Positions 59,890 to 64,000 of a DNA stretch of 64,000 nucleotides are shown in pieces. The stretch is from positions 13,712-77,711 of the forward strand of contig JAXLQL010000036.1 in NCBI GenBank assembly GCA_046331625.1. Direction: 5' to 3'. The notes under the pieces were generated by a model. It made no database searches. It was not told where the DNA came from and saw nothing but the letters and a program-made list of their open reading frames with translations. The translations under genes and the position numbers were made by a program. Numbering within the stretch: position 1 is the stretch's first letter; the number at the start of each line of letters is the position of its first letter. Origin of the DNA: JAXLQL01 sp046331625 (lineage in GTDB: Bacteria; Acidobacteriota; Terriglobia; Bryobacterales; Bryobacteraceae).

Positions 59890-61715
59890 TGCTTGCCGCC
59901 CACGAAGAAGAGAAGTTCGCGCAGGGCTCCGGTGGCTTTCTGAAACCCGGGAGCATTGCCAGAGCGGATCGAGACGTCGATTTCCTCGATCAGGTTGATC
60001 GCCTCTTCTCGATCATCCGGGTGCATGGAGGAGAGCAGTTCACGCGCGCGCCCCAACAGATCGCGAGACTCGCGCTCCATGCGCACCGCATCCTCGTCAG
60101 CAGCCGCGCGTTCTTCCACCTTCGCGGTGCCAGCGTCGAGTTCGGAACCTTCCGGCGCAGCGGCGCTCTCTTCCCAAGTGGCTTCGACCTCCTCGGCCCG
60201 GCCCGAATAGAGATCTTGGAGGCGCTTGCGCGCCGCGGCGATCTCTGTCTGGCTCCGGGACTTCAGCGCGTCATCGATGACGATCTGCTTCGTCTTTCCG
60301 GTGCGCTTCTCGATCGCGGTCACCTCGAGGATGCCATCGAGGTCGAGCTTCATGCGGCAATGGACCTCGTTCAGGTCGTTCTCGAGCTCGGTGAGTCCAG
60401 TGATCTTGAAGTTGCCTACTGGAATGTTCTTGAGGGCGTCGTCATCGTCGCCTTGGAAGACCTCGATCTCCACCACGGTCTGCTCCGGGTGAGTGGTGTA
60501 GAAGCGTTCGGTTCGCGTCACCGGAAGCGGCGTGTTTCGCTTGATGATCGGCTTGTAGCAGTACGGATACTCGTAGCCGCCGCGCAGCCCGAGGAACGAG
60601 ACGCCGAATGTGTAGGGCGATACGTCCACCAGCACTCGATCCACGCCGTGGCCACCGAGGCGCGACGCGAGTACGCCCGCTCCCAGAGCGACGCACAGAT
60701 CCGGGTGCACGTCCTGCCGCGGCGCCAAGCCGCTGTGCTCTTCGAGCAGCCGCGAGATGAGCGGAGTTCGGGTGGAGCCGCCCACCAGCAGAATCGCGTC
60801 GAGATCGGTGGCGCGTTTGCCGGAATCGCGTAGCGCCTTTGACACGCTGTCGAGTGTGGTGTCGCACAGCGGCCGGATCATCTCCTCGTATTCCTCGCGG
60901 GTGATCTCGGTGTCGAGGTGGAGGGGCTTACCCGACTCCACCAGCAGCGCCTCTTCGCGAATCCGCGCGTAAGGATTCGAGCTCAATTGCTTCTTGGCTT
61001 CTTCGGCGGCCCACCATAGGCGCGCGCGCGCCGCCGGATGGTCGCGCAGATTCACGCCATGCTTCTGCTGGAAGTCCACGGCCAGCTTTTCGGCGAGCAG
61101 ATCGTCGAAGTCGTCACCGCCCAGGTTATTGTTGCCGTGGCTGGCCAGTACTTCCGTGACATCGCCCTCCATGGTCACGATCGAGACATCGAACGTACCG
61201 CCGCCCAGGTCATACACCATCGCAGTGTGTTTCTTGCCTTCGCCGTAGCCGTAGGCGAGGCTGGCTGCGGTCGGCTCGTTCAGGATCCGGACCACTTCGA
61301 GCCCAGCCAACGCTCCAGCCTCGCGCGTGGCGTTGCGTTGCGCGTCGGAAAAGTAAGCGGGCACCGTGATCACGGCCTTTTCGGGACGCTGGCCTAGGCT
61401 TCGCGTGGCCCACTCGGCCAATTCGCGCAAGATCAGCGCCGAGATCTCCTGAGGCAGGAATTCCTTGTCTCCGAGCCGCACCTTGTCGGTGGTGCCCATC
61501 TTGCGCTTGATGCTGCGCACGGTGCGCTCGGGATAGAGCTTGTGTTGGTTGCGCGCCGCCTCGCCCACCAACAATTCTCCGGTTGGGGAAAAACCGACGC
61601 AAGAGGGGAGGATGCGCGTGTCGCCTGGTCCGAGCACACTGACTTTGTCGCCCGTGAACGCGGCAATCTCCGAGTTCGTTGTGCCCAGGTCGATTCCGAC
61701 GATGAGTTCCGCCAT
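59886..61715 (-). CDS. Hsp70 (DnaK-type) chaperone of a five-gene operon
   Basis: A 609-residue Hsp70 from ATG 61715 (MAELIVGIDLGTTNSEIAAF); the longer frame upstream overlaps grpE and is rejected. ATPase motifs are VGIDLGTTNSEIA, ITVPAYFSDAQRNATREAG, NEPTAASLAYGYGEGKKH and VYDLGGGTFDVSIV. The substrate domain has VLVDVSPYTFGVSFLGLRGG (compared with the DVTPLSLGIET of DnaK) and DLDGILEVTAIEKRTGK. It lacks the EEVD-like C-terminus. The order J-domain gene, grpE-like gene, Hsp70, zinc ribbon with 4-nt or short gaps suggests a dedicated machine rather than the housekeeping DnaK. Confidence 0.95.
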   Translation of the reverse strand: MAELIVGIDLGTTNSEIAAFTGDKVSVLGPGDTRILPSCVGFSPTGELLVGEAARNQHKLYPERTVRSIKRKMGTTDKVRLGDKEFLPQEISALILRELAEWATRSLGQRPEKAVITVPAYFSDAQRNATREAGALAGLEVVRILNEPTAASLAYGYGEGKKHTAMVYDLGGGTFDVSIVTMEGDVTEVLASHGNNNLGGDDFDDLLAEKLAVDFQQKHGVNLRDHPAARARLWWAAEEAKKQLSSNPYARIREEALLVESGKPLHLDTEITREEYEEMIRPLCDTTLDSVSKALRDSGKRATDLDAILLVGGSTRTPLISRLLEEHSGLAPRQDVHPDLCVALGAGVLASRLGGHGVDRVLVDVSPYTFGVSFLGLRGGYEYPYCYKPIIKRNTPLPVTRTERFYTTHPEQTVVEIEVFQGDDDDALKNIPVGNFKITGLTELENDLNEVHCRMKLDLDGILEVTAIEKRTGKTKQIVIDDALKSRSQTEIAAARKRLQDLYSGRAEEVEATWEESAAAPEGSELDAGTAKVEERAAADEDAVRMERESRDLLGRARELLSSMHPDDREEAINLIEEIDVSIRSGNAPGFQKATGALRELLFFVGGKQ

Positions 61716-61723
61716 GTTCGCTT

Positions 61724-62497
61724 TCAATTCCTCGCTGTTTGCGCGGCCGCCCGCGCTACTTTTACTTGTGCCGTTCTGAAGGTCTCGCCGTTCCACTCGT
61801 AGCCCGGCCGGTAGACTTCCATCACCGTGCCGTCGGCCACGGCGCTGGTCTCTTCGAGATCCACTGCGTTCATCCGCTTGGGGTCAAACGCTTCATTGAG
61901 ACAATCCACGCGCCGTACGTTCCATTCCTCGAGCATCCGGTCAATACGATCGAGCGAGAGCACATAGCCCTTGATGAGCGCCTCGCGCGTTGCCACGCCT
62001 TTGTCTTCCGGCGCGAAGATGCGCTCGATCCAGTTGCGTTCCACCGGCTGAGCCTCGGCTTGGCGAGCCGCCTGCAATCCGCGATCGAGACTGTCGCGTA
62101 CGTCGAGCAAGCCGGCGATCGCCTCACGCCGCGCCTTGCGCTCGGCCTCGCGCTGCATTTCCCGCTCGCGGTCGCGATAGGCGGTCCGGATCTCGTCGGC
62201 GACCTTGGCCGGCTGCCCACCGACCGCCGCGGTCAATTCCTGGAAGCTGCGCCCTTGCAGTTTCACCTCCTGCGTGAGCGAGGTCATGGCCGACCACAAC
62301 GACATCGCATCGGTGCCTGCGTGAGCGTGCGAAGCTTGGCCCATCAGTTCGGCGACCAAGCCTTCGTCGAGCCCCTGCGGAGGCGGCTCGGACGCCAACA
62401 CGCCATCGAGCCAATTCTCGAGGCGGCGCAGCATTTCCTGTCTGTGATTCGCCGCCGCAGCCGCGCTGTTCGGGGCGCCCGTGGTTTCCATGCTCAT
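61724..62497 (-). CDS. GrpE-like nucleotide exchange factor with a long N-terminal extension
   Basis: A 257-residue protein from ATG 62497, which overlaps the TGA of the J-protein by 4 nt. The last 130 residues show a GrpE layout: coiled helix (GLLDVRDSLDRGLQAARQAE), then MLEEWNVRRVDCLNEAFDPK, MNAVDLEETSAVADGTVMEV and YRPGYEWNGETFRTAQVKVA. It is longer than ordinary GrpE (about 200 residues) through an N-terminal stretch rich in Ala and acidic residues. It should exchange ADP on the Hsp70 encoded 8 nt downstream. Divergence from classic GrpE fits a dedicated pair. Confidence 0.85.
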   Translation of the reverse strand: MSMETTGAPNSAAAAANHRQEMLRRLENWLDGVLASEPPPQGLDEGLVAELMGQASHAHAGTDAMSLWSAMTSLTQEVKLQGRSFQELTAAVGGQPAKVADEIRTAYRDREREMQREAERKARREAIAGLLDVRDSLDRGLQAARQAEAQPVERNWIERIFAPEDKGVATREALIKGYVLSLDRIDRMLEEWNVRRVDCLNEAFDPKRMNAVDLEETSAVADGTVMEVYRPGYEWNGETFRTAQVKVARAAAQTARN

Positions 62498-62808
62498 GGC
62501 CTCTTCGCCGCCTCCGCCACCACCACCGCGAGCCACGCCTTGGGTCCGGTGAATTTGCGTTCCGCTGGAATCGCGTCGAGCAGACTGGCCAACGGAGGCT
62601 TCGGTTCGCCTTCGAGAAACCTCGTGGTGCGTTTCCTTGGATCGGATACTTCATCGAAAGCATCGCGAATCCGCTCGAAAGCTTCGGGATCAGACTCCGG
62701 CGGATGCGACTTGACCAGCCGCAGATAGGCTTCGCGGGCTTGCTCCGGGGTCGCGTCCTTGTCGAGGCCCAGCACTTCCCACGGATCGAAACGAGTTTCG
62801 ATGCGCAT
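62494..62808 (-). CDS. J-domain protein with HPP in place of HPD
   Basis: A 104-residue protein. Residues 8-60 form a J-domain: DPWEVLGLDKDATPEQAREA, YLRLVKSHPPESDPEAFERI and RDAFDEVSDPRKRTTRFLEG. The signature tripeptide HPD at residues 35-37 reads His-Pro-Pro. HPD is the contact that triggers Hsp70 ATPase, so the change predicts altered stimulation. No Gly/Phe, zinc or client domains follow. It sits between the acidic protein gene (2 nt gap) and grpE (4 nt overlap). This context makes it a dedicated J-protein for the co-encoded Hsp70 or a degenerate one. Confidence 0.88.
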   Translation of the reverse strand: MRIETRFDPWEVLGLDKDATPEQAREAYLRLVKSHPPESDPEAFERIRDAFDEVSDPRKRTTRFLEGEPKPPLASLLDAIPAERKFTGPKAWLAVVVAEAAKRP

Positions 62809-62810
62809 GG

Positions 62811-64000
62811 TCAGAAAGGATCCTTTCTTCTTTTCCTGGCGGAGCCGATACCGAGCAGATCATTCAACGCTCGGTTGATGAACGGATCGAGTGGCTCGCC
62901 TCGGTCAATGGCCTTGCGCGCCTTCGAGAGCAGCGCGTCGAGCTCTTTCCGGGCCATGGGAGGGATCCCCGGGGGAAGATCGAAGCCGGGCAGTCCCCCC
63001 GGGACCGGCGGGAGTTCGTCCATGTCGTCTTCATCGACGAAGTCTTCATCATCGAAGTCTTCGCTCTTGGGGCCGAAGCCGCCAAACGGAAACCCACTGG
63101 AGCCGAACTCGGGATCCAGTGCCTCGTAGTCAGGAAGGTCGGCTCTACCGCGCGGAAACGACGGGCGCGCTTTTTCCTCACGCCGCACTGCTTCCAGCAA
63201 CTCAGGCGCGATCTTGGCGTACTCTTCCGGATCCCCAGCCTCTTCGAGTGCATCTTCAATGAGGGCGGCGTCGCCCGCTCGCCTCGCTAGCTCGAGCGCG
63301 GCGCGGAGGCAATACTCGCTCCGGTCGAAGTACCTAGCGGCCAGAGCCTTTGCCCGCAGCAACAGGAACCGCGGCTCGTGCGCGGGGCCGAGCGCGAGCC
63401 CGGCAGTCGAGAGCATGTAAGCGAATTCGTCCAAGTGCGCGTTTGCGGCACCGAGGCCGAGCGCCCAGAGCCGCGCACCGTCGAGCGGCACCTGTTCCTT
63501 CTTGTAGACCTCCCAGGCCTCGATCAGATAAGGCGCAGGAAGCACGACCCGATAGCCGAGCCCAATGTCCAATGCGCAAACCCGGGCCATTGCTTCCGGA
63601 AAGGTTTGTCGATCCTCCAGCGGAAGTACCTTCGGCGGAGGTAACGGAACCCGGGTCTTGCCTTTCACCATGATGGCTGCGATCAGAAACAACGCCGCCA
63701 TCCTGCTACCCATCAGCCGCTCTACGTCTTGGCGGGCCGAGTTCGCCGCGGCCGGGTCTTCCTGCAGACCTGCCAGATGCACGCGGATCGCCGCGAGAAC
63801 GGCAGCCTTTTCGGGCTGCTTGGCTTGCGGTAGCTGATCGATGGCTGCCAGGTCTTTCACGGCCAGATGCGGCTTGCTCTGTTCAATGTGGCGGACCGCG
63901 GCTTTCATCGCCAGGCGCAGTTGCCCTTGGCGCACCGCCGGATGCACGCTATCGATCGCCTCGGCCCGTTCCACGTACTTGGCGGCTTTCTGGAGCGCGT
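62811..64000 (-). CDS. Helical repeat protein with acidic segment, first seen gene of the chaperone operon (5' end cut off)
   Basis: The frame is open from the stop at 62811 to the window edge, about 396 residues. A GTG at 63974 is a possible start, but the sequence before it (ALQKAAKYVERAEAIDS) still reads like protein. Residues are helical and repeat-like (LRLAMKAAVRHIEQSKPHLA, FLLLRAKALAARYFDRSEYC, LRAALELARRAGDAALIEDA). A low-complexity acidic stretch follows (SEDFDDEDFVDEDDMDEL), then a proline/glycine region and a basic C-terminus (ARKRRKDPF). It may be a client-binding or scaffold protein for the downstream J-GrpE-Hsp70 machine. The family is not recognised. Confidence 0.7.
   Translation of the reverse strand, partial: ALQKAAKYVERAEAIDSVHPAVRQGQLRLAMKAAVRHIEQSKPHLAVKDLAAIDQLPQAKQPEKAAVLAAIRVHLAGLQEDPAAANSARQDVERLMGSRMAALFLIAAIMVKGKTRVPLPPPKVLPLEDRQTFPEAMARVCALDIGLGYRVVLPAPYLIEAWEVYKKEQVPLDGARLWALGLGAANAHLDEFAYMLSTAGLALGPAHEPRFLLLRAKALAARYFDRSEYCLRAALELARRAGDAALIEDALEEAGDPEEYAKIAPELLEAVRREEKARPSFPRGRADLPDYEALDPEFGSSGFPFGGFGPKSEDFDDEDFVDEDDMDELPPVPGGLPGFDLPPGIPPMARKELDALLSKARKAIDRGEPLDPFINRALNDLLGIGSARKRRKDPF

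Overview
The window reads as chromosomal DNA of a GC-rich Acidobacteriota bacterium close to the Solibacter/Bryobacterales group. The clues are a very large TonB-dependent receptor with a carboxypeptidase-like N-terminal domain, secreted NHL/SBBP propeller proteins with the Solibacter-type C-terminal domain (TIGR03437-like), Tat-exported sulfatases and dehydrogenases, and a family of intergenic double-hairpin repeats. This placement is inferred from gene content only. I recognise no rRNA, tRNA, CRISPR array, transposase or prophage.

Layout. 1-8.3 kb: a VWA-type protein (cut by the edge) with MoxR, an MFS exporter with a DUF72 protein, a secreted DPP-IV-type peptidase, and a sulfatase with a small membrane protein. 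8.3-16.2 kb: cobalamin-dependent methionine synthase, an orphan GspG-like protein, a decayed type II toxin-antitoxin pair, an AI-2E-type permease, and the overlapping ruvX-mltG pair. 16.2-25.2 kb: a proteasome-ATPase-like AAA protein, DUF255 protein, thiol peroxidase, an exported methyltransferase, a secreted unknown, a YkgJ-type Cys-cluster protein, SSB and a TPR membrane protein.

25.5-29.9 kb is the most unusual part. Three co-directional genes encode a winged-helix protein (apparently frameshifted), an AAA ATPase with a C-terminal winged helix, and a RecB/Cas4-like nuclease fused to a complete FtsK-type DNA motor. Repeat copies bound the module on both sides. It matches no named defence system I know and is my main candidate for an undescribed DNA-processing or defence system.

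30-43.8 kb: TonB receptor, ammonium channel, esterase, Gfo/Idh/MocA oxidoreductase, a Tat-exported unknown, an ankyrin protein, and a MarR-yceI-ytfG redox unit with two matching palindromic operators. 43.9-57.1 kb: a 1158-residue GltD-PyrK (NfnB/NfnA-like) flavoprotein fusion, a giant NHL protein, mqnA-mqnC of the futalosine menaquinone route, and two secreted proteins. 57.3-64 kb: a Uma2 nuclease-fold protein, a second sulfatase, and a compact chaperone operon (acidic protein, J-domain protein with HPP in place of HPD, GrpE, Hsp70, zinc-ribbon).

Many genes overlap by 4 nt (ATGA, GTGA), so translational coupling is common. Where a nearer ATG, GTG or Shine-Dalgarno was visible, I shortened the open frame and gave the reason.
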